Origin: Erythrobacter sp. AP23 | GTDB lineage: Bacteria > Pseudomonadota > Alphaproteobacteria > Sphingomonadales > Sphingomonadaceae | Reading direction: 5' to 3' | Assembly (NCBI RefSeq): GCF_001542855.1 | Contig: NZ_LNBY01000012.1 | Span: 124,001-188,000 of the forward strand | Length of the DNA stretch: 64,000 bases | Part shown: positions 17,609 to 26,288 of the stretch, one piece after another | Layout: the number at the start of each line of letters is the position of its first letter | Position numbering within the stretch: the first letter of the stretch is position 1 | Program-made: the position numbers and the translations under genes | The notes under the pieces: model-generated | Seen by the model: only the letters and a program-made list of their open reading frames with translations | The model's database searches: none | What the model was told of the DNA's origin: nothing

Positions 17609-18717
17609 CCACCAATGGCAGACAATTGTTCACCACCCTCGACCCCGACGGTACGCTGACCGTCGAGATCGCGCAAAGCGAGTTTCCCGATCCCACGGGC
17701 AACCAGGTGCTGGTCAAGATGGAAGCTGCGCCGATCAACCCTTCGGACCTCGCGATCCTGACCGGCGCGGCCGATTTCGAGAATGCGGAATATTCGCCCG
17801 GCAAGGTCGTCGCCAAGATGCCCGAGCCTTTCAACAGCGGCCAGAAGGCCCGCCACGGCCAGCGCCTGCCTGCGGGCAACGAAGGCGCGGGTACCGTCGT
17901 CGCCACGGGTGACAGCGACATGGCCAAGGCGCTGAAGGGCCAGCGCGTCGCCTGCGTGCCGGGCAGCGCCTATGCCGAATACGCGATTGCCGACGCCGCC
18001 ATGTGCCTGCCCCTGGGCGATCACAGCGCCGAGGCCGGTGCATCGAGCTTCGTCAATCCGATGACCGCGCTGGGCTTTGCCGAAAACGCCAAGATGGACG
18101 GCCAGAAGGCGATCCTGCACACGGTCGGCGCCTCGAACCTGGGGCAGATGCTGGTCAGGATCTGCCAGGAAGACGGTCTCGCGCTGGTCAATATCGTGCG
18201 CAAGCAGGAGCATGTCGACCTGCTGAAGGGCCTCGGCGCCGAGCACGTGGTCAATTCCTCCGACGACAGCTTCTTCGCCGACCTCAAAGCCATGATCGAC
18301 GAAACCCACGCCTTCTACGGCTTCGACCCGATCGGCGGCGGGCAGATGGTCGACACTTGCTTCAAGGCGATGGAGCAGGTCGCGGTATCGAAGATGACCG
18401 AATATTCACGCTATGGTTCGAACCAGGCGAAGCGCATGTTCATCTATGGCCGTCTCGACTTTTCGCCGACTACGCTGACGCCGAGCTACGGCTTCGGCTG
18501 GACGCTGTCGGGCTGGCTGCTGACCCCGTTCCTGCAGCATGCAGGCATGGAAACCGTGATGCGGATGCGCAAGCGCGTGCTCGACAACCTCACCACGACA
18601 TTCGCCAGCAGCTACAAGACCAAGGTCGACCTCGAAGGCATGCTGACCAAGGAGGCGATCCTCGACTATCGCCAGATGAAGACCGGCGAGAAATATCTGG
18701 TTGTGCCGAACGCCTGA
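17605..18717 (+). CDS. MDR-family zinc-independent alcohol dehydrogenase / quinone oxidoreductase-like protein
   Basis: 370 residues from ATG 17605. GroES-like N-terminal domain with MEAAPINPSDLAIL and GNEGAGTVVATG, then a Rossmann domain (VGASNLGQMLVRICQ). The catalytic zinc ligands of classical alcohol dehydrogenases are not evident, which places it with the quinone-oxidoreductase or enoyl-reductase side of the superfamily. The substrate is unknown. It overlaps the upstream membrane protein gene by four bases and converges on the asparaginase gene across a palindromic repeat. Confidence 0.85.
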   Translation: MTTNGRQLFTTLDPDGTLTVEIAQSEFPDPTGNQVLVKMEAAPINPSDLAILTGAADFENAEYSPGKVVAKMPEPFNSGQKARHGQRLPAGNEGAGTVVATGDSDMAKALKGQRVACVPGSAYAEYAIADAAMCLPLGDHSAEAGASSFVNPMTALGFAENAKMDGQKAILHTVGASNLGQMLVRICQEDGLALVNIVRKQEHVDLLKGLGAEHVVNSSDDSFFADLKAMIDETHAFYGFDPIGGGQMVDTCFKAMEQVAVSKMTEYSRYGSNQAKRMFIYGRLDFSPTTLTPSYGFGWTLSGWLLTPFLQHAGMETVMRMRKRVLDNLTTTFASSYKTKVDLEGMLTKEAILDYRQMKTGEKYLVVPNA

Positions 18718-18723
18718 GCCCAT

Positions 18724-18796
18724 GAGCCCCAGCGAAGGCTGGGGCCTCCTTCGGCCTCGCGCTTGGTTTAGCGAGGTCCCAGCCTTTGCTGGGACA
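18724..18796. repeat. Paired palindromic intergenic repeat (copy C)
   Basis: The 86-base gap between two convergent genes holds hairpin GCCCCAGC (18726-18733)/GCTGGGGC (18738-18745) with GAAG loop, and hairpin TCCCAGC (18777-18783)/GCTGGGA (18788-18794) with CTTT loop. It is a CCCAGC variant of the same two-hairpin design and could also end transcription from both sides. Confidence 0.85.
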
Positions 18797-18803
18797 CAGC
18801 TGC

Positions 18804-19781
18804 CTACCGCCCGTCGAAGGCACGCTGGATGGCGGCGGGATCGCTTGTCCCGCCCGCCAGCAGTAATTGCAGCAGGATACGCGCCTTTTGCGGGTTGAGC
18901 GCGCGCGCGGCGACGAAGCCGTTTGCATCGTCCTCCGGCTCGCGATCGACGAGACCCTCGTCGGCGCGGCTCGCGCGTACCACCGGCACACCGCGCGCCG
19001 CCAGCCGCACCAGTTCCTGCCGCGCGTTTTCGGGCATATTGCCCTCGCCCACCCCGGCGAGGACGACCCCGCGCGTGCCCTCGGCCACCTGCCGCGCCAC
19101 ACCCGCACCGTCGAGCCCGGCATGGGCATAGACGATAACCACTTCGGGCAGCGTCTCGGGCCAGCCGAACGCCGCTTCGGTCCCGCTGCGCCAGGGCGCG
19201 CCGAACCATTCGAGCGAGGCGGGCGTCACCAGTCCGACCGATTCGCGCGGGAAGCCGCGAAACGCTTCGGTCCCACGCGTGCGCACCTTGTAGACGTCGC
19301 GCGCGGCGAACACGCGGTCGCCCATCACCACCAGCACCCCGCGCCCGGCGGCTTGCGCATCGCTCGCCACGCGCACGGCATTGGCGAAGTTCCTCAGCCC
19401 GTCATAACCGACCGCATCGGCGGGCCGCATCGCGCCGACCACCACCACCGGCTTGGTCGCCGGCAGCGTCAGGTCGAGCAGGAAGGCGGTTTCTTCCAGC
19501 GTGTCGGTGCCGTGGGTGACGATTACGCCATGGCAGTCTTCGTCGTTCAAGGCGGCCAGCGCCGCGGCATGCAGCGGGTGCCAGACCGCGGGGCCGATAT
19601 CCGCCGAATCGATATTGGCGATCTGCGTGCCCGAAAGCTCCGCCTCCAGCCCCAACCCGCCGACGCGTTCGAGATACTCCTCGATCCCGATCTCGCCCGC
19701 ACGATAGTCATGCGCGATGGCGGAGCCGGCGATCCCGGCGATCGTGCCACCGGTGGCGAGGACGGTGAGTTTGGTCGTCAT
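18804..19781 (-). CDS. L-asparaginase
   Basis: 325 residues from ATG 19781; the longer frame upstream lacks homology. Two catalytic threonine regions are present: LATGGTIAG (about residues 8-16) and VTHGTDTLEET, followed by VGAMRPADAVGYDGLRN. Hydrolyses asparagine to aspartate and ammonia. No signal peptide is visible from this start, so the enzyme should be cytosolic even though the sequence style resembles type II enzymes. Glutaminase side activity cannot be judged from sequence. Confidence 0.9.
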   Translation of the reverse strand: MTTKLTVLATGGTIAGIAGSAIAHDYRAGEIGIEEYLERVGGLGLEAELSGTQIANIDSADIGPAVWHPLHAAALAALNDEDCHGVIVTHGTDTLEETAFLLDLTLPATKPVVVVGAMRPADAVGYDGLRNFANAVRVASDAQAAGRGVLVVMGDRVFAARDVYKVRTRGTEAFRGFPRESVGLVTPASLEWFGAPWRSGTEAAFGWPETLPEVVIVYAHAGLDGAGVARQVAEGTRGVVLAGVGEGNMPENARQELVRLAARGVPVVRASRADEGLVDREPEDDANGFVAARALNPQKARILLQLLLAGGTSDPAAIQRAFDGR

Positions 19782-19819
19782 GGCTGCGCCGCCTAGCCGC
19801 GCCCGTGCAATCTCGGCAA

Positions 19820-19847
19820 TTGATTTTGAAGATTTGGACGCTATGTG
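19820..19847 (+). promoter_or_regulatory. Candidate tRNA-Val promoter
   Basis: TTGATT at 19820-19825 and TATGTG at 19842-19847 with a 16-base spacer, 34 bases before the tRNA. Matches the vegetative sigma consensus moderately; read by eye only. A small CCGCC/GGCGG hairpin lies between it and the tRNA. Confidence 0.4.
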
Positions 19848-19881
19848 CAGCACACCGCCGACTTGGCGGTTCCCGTGGTAG

Positions 19882-19957
19882 GGGCGATTAGCTCAGTTGG
19901 TAGAGCATCTCGTTTACACCGAGAGGGTCGGCAGTTCGAGCCTGTCATCGCCCACCA
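19882..19957 (+). tRNA. tRNA-Val (anticodon UAC)
   Basis: 76 bases. Acceptor GGGCGAT pairs with ATCGCCC, D-arm GCTCAGTTGGTAGAGC, anticodon stem TCTCG/CGAGA with loop TTTACAC (anticodon TAC), T-arm GTTCGAGC, and an encoded CCA end. Folds cleanly. Confidence 0.98.
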
Positions 19958-19979
19958 CTTCCCGCAGATACGCCGAGAA

Positions 19980-20537
19980 CTACTCCGCGATTGCCGCATC
20001 GATAGCGGCGCGGGCTTCCTCGCTCGACCAGTCGTAATCGCCCTGCACGCGCCAGACCTCCTGCCCGATCGCGTCGTAGAGCACGGTCGTCGGCATCACT
20101 CCGCCGCCTATGGCGAAGCCGAGTTCGTTCTGCGGGTCCATCCATGGCTCGAGCATGGCGTAGCCAGCCTGCGCAAAGAAGGGTTCGACCTTCTCGGCGC
20201 CCTGCATGTCCTGGCTGATCGTCAGGACACGCAGGCGCCCCTCGTAATCACCCGCCAGATCGTCGAGCAGCGGCATTTCCTTCACGCAAGGGGCGCACCA
20301 GGTGGCCCAGAGATTGACCAACACCGGCGTGCCCTGCAGCGCGCCGAGATTGAGCACGCGCCCCTGCGGATCGGTGACATTGGCCGCGGGCATCAGTGCG
20401 CCCGCCTCGCTCGCATCGATCCGGCCGGTTGGCGCGGGTGAAGCGCTGCTTTCTTGCGCCGCATCGGACGCGCCCCTATCGCAGCCCGCGACAGTAAGAC
20501 CGAGGATGATGGCGAGCGTGAACGACAGGCGGGACAC
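19980..20537 (-). CDS. TlpA-like thioredoxin-fold lipoprotein
   Basis: 185 residues from GTG 20537 with GGAG nine bases upstream; no nearer ATG gives a signal peptide. Lipoprotein signal [19 protein letters not shown], with the lipobox cysteine at about 19. A thioredoxin fold follows with active site [13 protein letters not shown] (CxxC) and cis-Pro region [10 protein letters not shown]. Likely a periplasm-facing thiol reductase of the TlpA/ResA type, used for cytochrome c or cupro-protein maturation in related bacteria; the partner is unknown. Only 16 bases separate its start from the divergent argH start. Confidence 0.88.
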   Translation of the reverse strand: MSRLSFTLAIILGLTVAGCDRGASDAAQESSASPAPTGRIDASEAGALMPAANVTDPQGRVLNLGALQGTPVLVNLWATWCAPCVKEMPLLDDLAGDYEGRLRVLTISQDMQGAEKVEPFFAQAGYAMLEPWMDPQNELGFAIGGGVMPTTVLYDAIGQEVWRVQGDYDWSSEEARAAIDAAIAE

Positions 20538-20553
20538 GAAAGGCTCCAATGCG

Positions 20554-21930
20554 ATGTGGGGCGGCAGGTTCGCCGAGGGACCTAGCGCTATCATGCGCGA
20601 AATCAACGCCTCGATCCCCTTCGACAAAGCGCTGTGGCGCGAGGATATCGCGGGCAGCCGCGCGCATGTCGCCATGCTGGCGAAGAAGGGCATCGTCAGC
20701 GCGACCGATGCCAAGGCGATCGACGAGGGCCTGCAGCAGGTCGCGGTCGAATACGAACGCGACGGCGTGCCCGAGGACTGGGACCTCGAGGACATCCACA
20801 TGACCGTGGAAGCGCGGCTGACCGAAATCGTCGGCCCCGCCGCCGGGCGATTGCACACCGCACGCAGCCGCAACGATCAGGTCGCGACCGATTTCCGCAT
20901 GTGGGTGCGCAGTACGATGCAGCGCGCGATCGCCGGGATCGATGCGGTTCTGGGCGCGCTGGTCGCGCGCGCCGAGGAGCATGCCGACAGCATCATGCCC
21001 GGTTTCACGCACCTGCAGACCGCGCAGCCGGTGACGCTCGGCCATCACCTGCTGGCCTATTTCGAGATGCTGATGCGCGATCGCTCGCGCTTTGCCGATG
21101 CGCTGACCCGGCTGGACGAGTGCCCGCTGGGTTCGGCGGCGCTGGCCGGGACCGGATTTGATCTCGACCGCGAGATGACTGCCGAGGCGCTCGGCTTCGC
21201 AAGGCCCACGCGCAACAGCCTCGATGCCGTATCCGACCGCGATTTCGCGCTCGATTACCTGATGGCGGCGAGCCAGTGCTCGCTGCACCTCAGCCGCCTG
21301 GCGGAAGAGTTCATCATCTGGGCAAGCCAGCCCTTCGGATTCGTCGAATTGCCCGACACTCTGTCGACCGGCAGCAGCATCATGCCGCAAAAGCGCAATC
21401 CCGACGCTGCCGAACTGGTGCGCGGGCACGCGGGCCGGGTGATCGGCTGCGCGACCAGCCTGATGGTCACGATGAAGGGCTTGCCGCTCGCCTATTCGAA
21501 GGACATGCAGGACGACAAGCCGCCGGTGTTCGAGGCCGCGGGCCTGCTCGATCTCAGCCTCGCGGCGATGGCGGGCATGGTCGCCGACAGCGGGTTCGAC
21601 ACGGCGCGGATGCGCCAGGCCGCCGAGGCGGGCCATGCCACCGCGACCGATCTGGCCGACTGGCTGGTGCGGCAGGCGGATATCCCTTTCCGCGAGGCGC
21701 ACCATATCACCGGCGCGGCGGTAAAGCTGGCCGAGGATAAGCGCGTCGCGCTCGACGGGCTGACGATCGAGGACCTCAAGGGGATCGACGAACGGATCGA
21801 CGAGCGCGTGTTCGATGCGCTGTCGGTCGACGCATCGGTCGCCGCGCGCGCATCCTATGGCGGGACCGCACCGGTTCGCGTAAGGGAGCAGGTGGCCGCG
21901 GCGAAACAGCGTCTCGGCATGGAGGATTGA
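20554..21930 (+). CDS. argH: Argininosuccinate lyase
   Basis: 458 residues from ATG 20554 ([10 protein letters not shown]). Cleaves argininosuccinate to arginine and fumarate, the last step of arginine synthesis. Signature [12 protein letters not shown] begins at residue 273 and [12 protein letters not shown] is present. An earlier in-frame GTG at 20518 would add 12 residues and overlap the divergent lipoprotein gene, so the shorter start is preferred (AAAGG 10 bases upstream). The stop overlaps the next gene start (TGATG). Confidence 0.96.
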   Translation: MWGGRFAEGPSAIMREINASIPFDKALWREDIAGSRAHVAMLAKKGIVSATDAKAIDEGLQQVAVEYERDGVPEDWDLEDIHMTVEARLTEIVGPAAGRLHTARSRNDQVATDFRMWVRSTMQRAIAGIDAVLGALVARAEEHADSIMPGFTHLQTAQPVTLGHHLLAYFEMLMRDRSRFADALTRLDECPLGSAALAGTGFDLDREMTAEALGFARPTRNSLDAVSDRDFALDYLMAASQCSLHLSRLAEEFIIWASQPFGFVELPDTLSTGSSIMPQKRNPDAAELVRGHAGRVIGCATSLMVTMKGLPLAYSKDMQDDKPPVFEAAGLLDLSLAAMAGMVADSGFDTARMRQAAEAGHATATDLADWLVRQADIPFREAHHITGAAVKLAEDKRVALDGLTIEDLKGIDERIDERVFDALSVDASVAARASYGGTAPVRVREQVAAAKQRLGMED

Positions 21931-22166
21931 TGCGTCTACCGATCGCCCTGATCGCCCTGGCGACGCTCGCGGCATGCGGGCAGAAGATCCGGCTCGAACC
22001 GGTCGAGGGGACCACGCTGCCGCCTGCGCCCTATGGCGCCGAAGTGCTGCCCAATGCGGACGACCTTCTGGCGCTCGAGCCTAACGCCGCGCCCGACCGC
22101 AATGTCGAATTGCGCACAAGGTCCGAGGAACGCGAGGACGATCCTTTCGACCTGCCGCCCGAGTAG
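21930..22166 (+). CDS. Small lipoprotein between argH and lysA
   Basis: 78 residues. Signal LPIALIALATLAAC with lipobox cysteine at about 16; the mature part is short, acidic and proline-rich with no fold I recognise. GGAGG sits 5 bases before ATG 21930, which overlaps the argH stop. A small lipoprotein between argH and lysA is seen in other proteobacteria (LptM/YifL-like position next to lysA). LptM assists LptD assembly in E. coli, but equivalence here is only suggested by position and size. Confidence 0.7.
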   Translation: MRLPIALIALATLAACGQKIRLEPVEGTTLPPAPYGAEVLPNADDLLALEPNAAPDRNVELRTRSEEREDDPFDLPPE

Positions 22167-22228
22167 TTTCAAACCGGCAAGCAAGGCTTGCTCGACATCG
22201 GCCATGCCATTGGGCACAGGCGGCGCCC

Positions 22229-23491
22229 ATGGACCATTTCCAGCTTAAAGACGGCGTGCTGCACGCCGAGGACGTGCCCCTGGTGCGCATTGCCGAAGAA
22301 GTCGGCACGCCCGTCTACGTCTATTCGCGCGCTACGCTGGAGCGGCATGCGCGCGTGTTTCGCGAGGCTTTGTCGGGCCTGGACAACCCGCACATCGCCT
22401 TTGCGGTCAAGGCCAATCCCAATCTCGCCGTGCTCAAGATCCTCGCCAACGAAGGCTATGGCGCGGACGTGGTTTCGGGCGGGGAACTGACCCGCGCGCT
22501 CAAGGCGGGCATGAAGCCGGAGGACATCGTCTTTTCGGGCGTGGGCAAGACCCATGCGGAACTACGGCAGGGGCTCGAGGCGGGCATCGGCCAGTTCAAT
22601 ATCGAGAGCGAGGAAGAGGGTTACGAACTGGCCGCCATCGCCGCGCGATACGGCAGGCGCGCGGCCTGCGCGCTGCGGGTCAATCCTGATGTCGATGCGC
22701 GCACGCACGAAAAGATTTCGACCGGCAAGCGCGAGAACAAGTTCGGCGTACCGCTCGACCGCGCGACCGAGATCTACGCGCGGCTGGCGCGCGAAGAGGC
22801 GCTCGATATGCGCGGGATCGCGGTGCATATCGGGAGCCAGCTCTCGACGCTCGAACCGCTGGAGACCGCGTTCGCGAAACTCGGCAAGCTGATCGCCGAA
22901 TTGCGCGCGGAAGGCTGCAGCGTTACCCATGCCGATCTCGGCGGCGGGCTCGGCGTGCCCTACAAGGCAGGCGAAGAGCTGCCCTCCCCGGCCGAATATG
23001 GCGCCATGGTCGCGCGCGTGACCGCGGGCTGGGACGTGCGGCTGATGTTCGAGCCGGGCCGCGTGATCGCGGGTAATGCTGGCGTGTTGCTGACCCGCGT
23101 GATCCGCGCCAAGCGCAGCGGCAACGGCCCGCCCTTCGTGGTGGTCGATGCGGCGATGAACGACCTCGCGCGCCCCGCCATGTACGGCGCCTGGCACGAT
23201 TTCGAGGCGGTCGAACCCACAGGCGCGACGATGACCGCGCATATCGTCGGTCCGATCTGCGAAACCGGCGATACCTTCGCGATGGATCGCGACTGCGACG
23301 CGCTGGTGGCGGGCGACCTCGCCGTGTTCCGCACCGCCGGAGCCTATGGCGCGACGATGGCCTCATCCTACAATTCGCGCGGATTCGTGGCGGAAACGCT
23401 GGTCGATGGCGACCGCTATGCCGTGGTCGCCGACCGGATCGCGGCGAGCGCGATCATGGATGCCGAACGCGTGCCCGCATGGCTCGCCTGA
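22229..23491 (+). CDS. lysA: Diaminopimelate decarboxylase
   Basis: 420 residues. PLP enzyme converting meso-diaminopimelate to lysine. PLP lysine is Lys61 in FAVKANPN; HIGSQ, the glycine-rich DLGGGLGVPY and EPGR phosphate-binding segments, and the CETGD catalytic cysteine of the partner subunit are all present. Follows argH and a small lipoprotein, with a 62-base gap. Meso-DAP is also the MurE substrate encoded at 59-61 kb. Confidence 0.97.
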   Translation: MDHFQLKDGVLHAEDVPLVRIAEEVGTPVYVYSRATLERHARVFREALSGLDNPHIAFAVKANPNLAVLKILANEGYGADVVSGGELTRALKAGMKPEDIVFSGVGKTHAELRQGLEAGIGQFNIESEEEGYELAAIAARYGRRAACALRVNPDVDARTHEKISTGKRENKFGVPLDRATEIYARLAREEALDMRGIAVHIGSQLSTLEPLETAFAKLGKLIAELRAEGCSVTHADLGGGLGVPYKAGEELPSPAEYGAMVARVTAGWDVRLMFEPGRVIAGNAGVLLTRVIRAKRSGNGPPFVVVDAAMNDLARPAMYGAWHDFEAVEPTGATMTAHIVGPICETGDTFAMDRDCDALVAGDLAVFRTAGAYGATMASSYNSRGFVAETLVDGDRYAVVADRIAASAIMDAERVPAWLA

Positions 23492-23503
23492 TGGATCCCC
23501 GCT

Positions 23504-24271
23504 ATGCATAGCCTGCCGCTCTTCCACCGGATCGGCGGCCAGCGTGTGGTCGTGGTCGGGACGGGCGACATGGCGGCGGCCAAGGCCCGGCTGGTCGAAC
23601 GCGCGGGCGGCGTGCCCTGTGCCGAAACCGAAGCGCATCATGCAAAGCTCGCCTTCGTCGCGCTGGAGGACGAACGCGCGGCCGAGGCCGCGGCCTTGCG
23701 GCTCAAGCGCGCCGGTCTGCTGGTCAATGTCGCCGACCGGCCCGACCTGTGCGACTTTACCCTGCCCAGCGTGCTCGACCGCGAACCGGTGCTGGTCGCG
23801 GTGAGCACGGGGGGCGCTTCGGCGGGGCTGGCCAAGCATCTGCGATTGCGGCTGGAGGCGATCCTGCCGCAATCGCTCGGCGCGCTTGCCCAGGCGCTCG
23901 GCACGGCGCGCGACGCGATCCGCGCGCGCTATCCCGATGGCGATGCGCGCCGACGGGCGATCGATGCCGCGCTGCAGGAAGGCGGCCGGCTCGATCCCTT
24001 CGATCCGCAAGGGGACGATGCGGTCGAGCAATGGCTCGCAGGCCGGGCCGAGGCGAACCCGCAGGAGGTGCTCGACTTCACGCTGGCGAGCGACGATCCG
24101 GAAGACCTGACGCTGCGCCAGGCGCGCGCGCTGGGAATGGCCGACACCGTGCTGCACGATCCGCACGTGCCCGAAGCGCTGCTCGTCCGCGCCCGCGCCG
24201 ATGCCGTGCGCCAGGCGCTGCCCGCCGACCCGCCAGAAGACGGGCTGACCGTGATCCTGCGGCTGGGCTAG
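23504..24271 (+). CDS. Precorrin-2 dehydrogenase / sirohydrochlorin ferrochelatase domain protein
   Basis: 255 residues matching the N-terminal half of CysG (Met8p-like): Rossmann start RVVVVGTGDMAAAKARL, VNVADRPDLCDFTLPSVL and STGGASAGLAKHLRLRLE. Oxidises precorrin-2 and may insert iron to give siroheme for sulfite or nitrite reductase. The SAM-dependent uroporphyrinogen methyltransferase half of CysG is absent, so that step must be encoded elsewhere. The stop codon is shared as CTAG with the convergent neighbour. Confidence 0.87.
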   Translation: MHSLPLFHRIGGQRVVVVGTGDMAAAKARLVERAGGVPCAETEAHHAKLAFVALEDERAAEAAALRLKRAGLLVNVADRPDLCDFTLPSVLDREPVLVAVSTGGASAGLAKHLRLRLEAILPQSLGALAQALGTARDAIRARYPDGDARRRAIDAALQEGGRLDPFDPQGDDAVEQWLAGRAEANPQEVLDFTLASDDPEDLTLRQARALGMADTVLHDPHVPEALLVRARADAVRQALPADPPEDGLTVILRLG

Positions 24272-25239
24272 ACCACCGCCAGATCGCCCACGCCGGCCTC
24301 GGCGAAATAGCGGGCCATGGCATCGGCGGTGCTGTCGGCCAGCGCGATATAGGCGCGGCGGCGATCGTGCGGGTCGGACACCCGCACCAGCAGATCGGCA
24401 TCGACCATCTGGCCGATCCAGCGCAGCGCGGTGGTGGCGGGAACGCCCGCGGCAATGCACAGCGAGGTCACGCTGACCTGCTGGCGCTCGGCGCGCGCCG
24501 CCGCGAGATCGAGCAGAATGTCCCAGGCGGGATCGGCGAAGAGTTCGCCATCGAAATAGCGGGCGCGCAGCTGGCGCGCCTTTATCAATCGGCGGATGAC
24601 TGCGGCATCGGGCAGACGCGGCCGACCCTCGCCCTCGCGCGCCACGACATAATCCTGCCCCTGTTCGCGCCAGGCGGTGGCGGGGGATTCGAAACGGAAC
24701 GCGCCGCCACCTTCGCGCTGGCCGGGCGAGAGCCGCTCGAGCCGCTCGGCAATGCGGCCGACCTGTTCGGTCAGGCGGAGCAGCATCAACCGATCTTCCT
24801 CGCCCATTTCGCGCAGCCGCAGATTGGGAATCCGCGCCAAGACGCGACCGATAGCGATCACCCGTTCGGCCCGCGCCGGATCGACGAGGATTTGCGGAGC
24901 CGACATCGAGAAACAGCCGAACACGTCGTCGAGCGCGCCCATCGTGGTCGACACCACGAGCTGCGCCCCGGCCTTGCCCCCGCGCATGTCCAGCCGCGCG
25001 AGCAGCGCCAGCGCATCCGCGCTCGCCTGCGCGCAATCGACCAGCACCAGATCGCCCAGAGCGGCGAGCGGCCCCTGCGCATATTCTTCAAGGCTGCAGC
25101 AATCGAGGATGCGGAACCCGGCCGCCAGCGCATCCTCGCGCATTTCGGCGCGAACGTGATCGCGATCGGCCAGCACCGTGACCGAGAGCTGGCACCCGGC
25201 GGCATCGCACACCGGCTCGTAGTTGAAATTCGCCTGCAT
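24268..25239 (-). CDS. Degenerate receiver fused to MarR-like winged helix regulator
   Basis: 323 residues from ATG 25239, with AGGAG ten bases upstream; a GTG 11 codons earlier is the alternative. Residues about 12-125 follow a receiver fold: LADRDH, then DLVLVDCAQ where a receiver has its phospho-acceptor, LVVSTT, and LVDP where LVKP is expected, so the invariant lysine is replaced. A coiled linker (about 130-180, LMLLRLTEQVGRIAERLERL) leads to a C-terminal winged helix (about 225-315) of MarR type (SVTSLCIAAGVPATTALRWI, VRVSDPHDRRRAYIAL). Likely a DNA-binding regulator without classical phosphorylation. Divergent from the ECF sigma gene. The function is not known. Confidence 0.75.
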   Translation of the reverse strand: MQANFNYEPVCDAAGCQLSVTVLADRDHVRAEMREDALAAGFRILDCCSLEEYAQGPLAALGDLVLVDCAQASADALALLARLDMRGGKAGAQLVVSTTMGALDDVFGCFSMSAPQILVDPARAERVIAIGRVLARIPNLRLREMGEEDRLMLLRLTEQVGRIAERLERLSPGQREGGGAFRFESPATAWREQGQDYVVAREGEGRPRLPDAAVIRRLIKARQLRARYFDGELFADPAWDILLDLAAARAERQQVSVTSLCIAAGVPATTALRWIGQMVDADLLVRVSDPHDRRRAYIALADSTADAMARYFAEAGVGDLAVV

Positions 25240-25362
25240 CGACTCGCACTCCTGCTTGAAGATCGAGAACACAGTGAGAACAAATGTGGATCACGTCAAG
25301 AAGTTGGGCAAAAATCGGCATCGCGATTGAACCATTTGAGCCCCTGCTGCGACTATCGAAAC
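25240..25362. promoter_or_regulatory. Divergent region between winged-helix regulator and ECF sigma gene
   Basis: 123 bases carrying both promoters. It is notably less GC-rich than the surroundings. No clear vegetative promoter was found by eye; a TGAACC (25328-25333) upstream of the sigma gene is a weak candidate for an ECF-type -35 element. Confidence 0.35.
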
Positions 25363-25917
25363 ATGACGGGCCGGATCGCCAAATCACCGCCAGCGGGACG
25401 GCTCTACGACGAGTTGCTCGTCACGCTGGTGCAGGCGGGCGACCGGCGTGCGGGTGAGAGACTCGCGGCCCGCTGGCAGCCCCGGCTCGCCCGTACCGCG
25501 CGGAGGCTGCTCGGCGATGACGAGGCGGCGCTGGGTGTGGTGCAGGAGGCCTGGTTGTCGATCCTGCGCGGGATCGGGTCCCTGCGCGATCCCAGCCGGT
25601 TCGCGCCATGGGCCTTCGGCATCCTGCGGCGGCGCTGTGCGGATCATATCCGCAAGGCCCAGTCCGCCCGGCGCCACAGCGGCGAATGCACGCAGGAGCC
25701 CATCGTCGCGGCCATGGCGGACGAAGCGCTCGCCATTCGCGAGGCCTTCGCCGCGCTGCCGGCAGACCAGCGGCTCGCCGCGCAACTCTTCTTCGTCGAG
25801 GGGCTCACCCTCGCGGAAATCGCCGAGGTGCAGGAGGTGCCCGTGGGCACCGCCAAGACGCGCCTCTTTCACGCCCGCCGCAAGTTGAAGGCGGCCCTGA
25901 TTGGAGACGACACATGA
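25363..25917 (+). CDS. ECF-type RNA polymerase sigma factor
   Basis: 184 residues from ATG 25363. Sigma region 2 (about 22-95, with LLGDDEAALGVVQEAWLSIL and FAPWAFGILRRRCADHIRK) and region 4 (about 125-180, LTLAEIAEVQEVPVGTAKTR, the -35-recognising helix-turn-helix). No anti-sigma gene of the usual zinc-binding type follows; instead a small membrane protein overlaps it (ATGA). That neighbour and the divergent pseudo-receiver regulator are the best candidates for its control. The regulon is unknown. Confidence 0.9.
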   Translation: MTGRIAKSPPAGRLYDELLVTLVQAGDRRAGERLAARWQPRLARTARRLLGDDEAALGVVQEAWLSILRGIGSLRDPSRFAPWAFGILRRRCADHIRKAQSARRHSGECTQEPIVAAMADEALAIREAFAALPADQRLAAQLFFVEGLTLAEIAEVQEVPVGTAKTRLFHARRKLKAALIGDDT

Positions 25918-26288
25918 CCGATATCGACGACCGGATTCGCGGCGCGCTCGACGCGGACGACAAGGCCTTCTTGGCGAGCCTCGACGAAGGACGCGGATTA
26001 TTCAGTCAGATGGGCGATGTGCTCGCCGGGCCGCTGGGCGGTTGGTCCAAGCTGATTTTCGCCGTCGCCTTCGTACTCGGCATTACACTTCTCTATCTCG
26101 CGTGGCGGTTTTTCACCGCAACCAGTTTCGAAGATGCTGTGTGGTGGGGAATGGTAACTCTTGCGGCCCTGCTGATGCAGGGCTTCATCAAGGAGTGGTT
26201 CTATGCGCGGATGAACCTGCTGAGCATGCTGCGCGAAGTGAAGCGCCTGCAATTGCAGGTCGCCATGCTGTCGGAGGAACGCGGTTAG
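25914..26288 (+). CDS. Small two-span membrane protein paired with ECF sigma factor (DUF6768-like)
   Basis: 124 residues. A soluble acidic N-terminal stretch (about 1-45: IDDRIRGALDADDKAFLASL, FSQMGDVLAG) resembles the DUF6768 proteins often found after ECF sigma genes; then two membrane spans (about 46-68 and 78-98) and an amphipathic C-terminal helix (LREVKRLQLQVAML). Overlapping start with the sigma gene indicates coupled synthesis. It may tether or modulate the sigma factor; this is inferred from gene order alone. Converges with the L,D-transpeptidase gene, sharing TTAG. Confidence 0.75.
   Translation: MTDIDDRIRGALDADDKAFLASLDEGRGLFSQMGDVLAGPLGGWSKLIFAVAFVLGITLLYLAWRFFTATSFEDAVWWGMVTLAALLMQGFIKEWFYARMNLLSMLREVKRLQLQVAMLSEERG

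Noticed and set aside
23363-25036. A 557-codon open frame on the minus strand
   Set aside because: Runs across lysA, the siroheme gene and the winged-helix gene in the wrong frame; the real genes have clear motifs.
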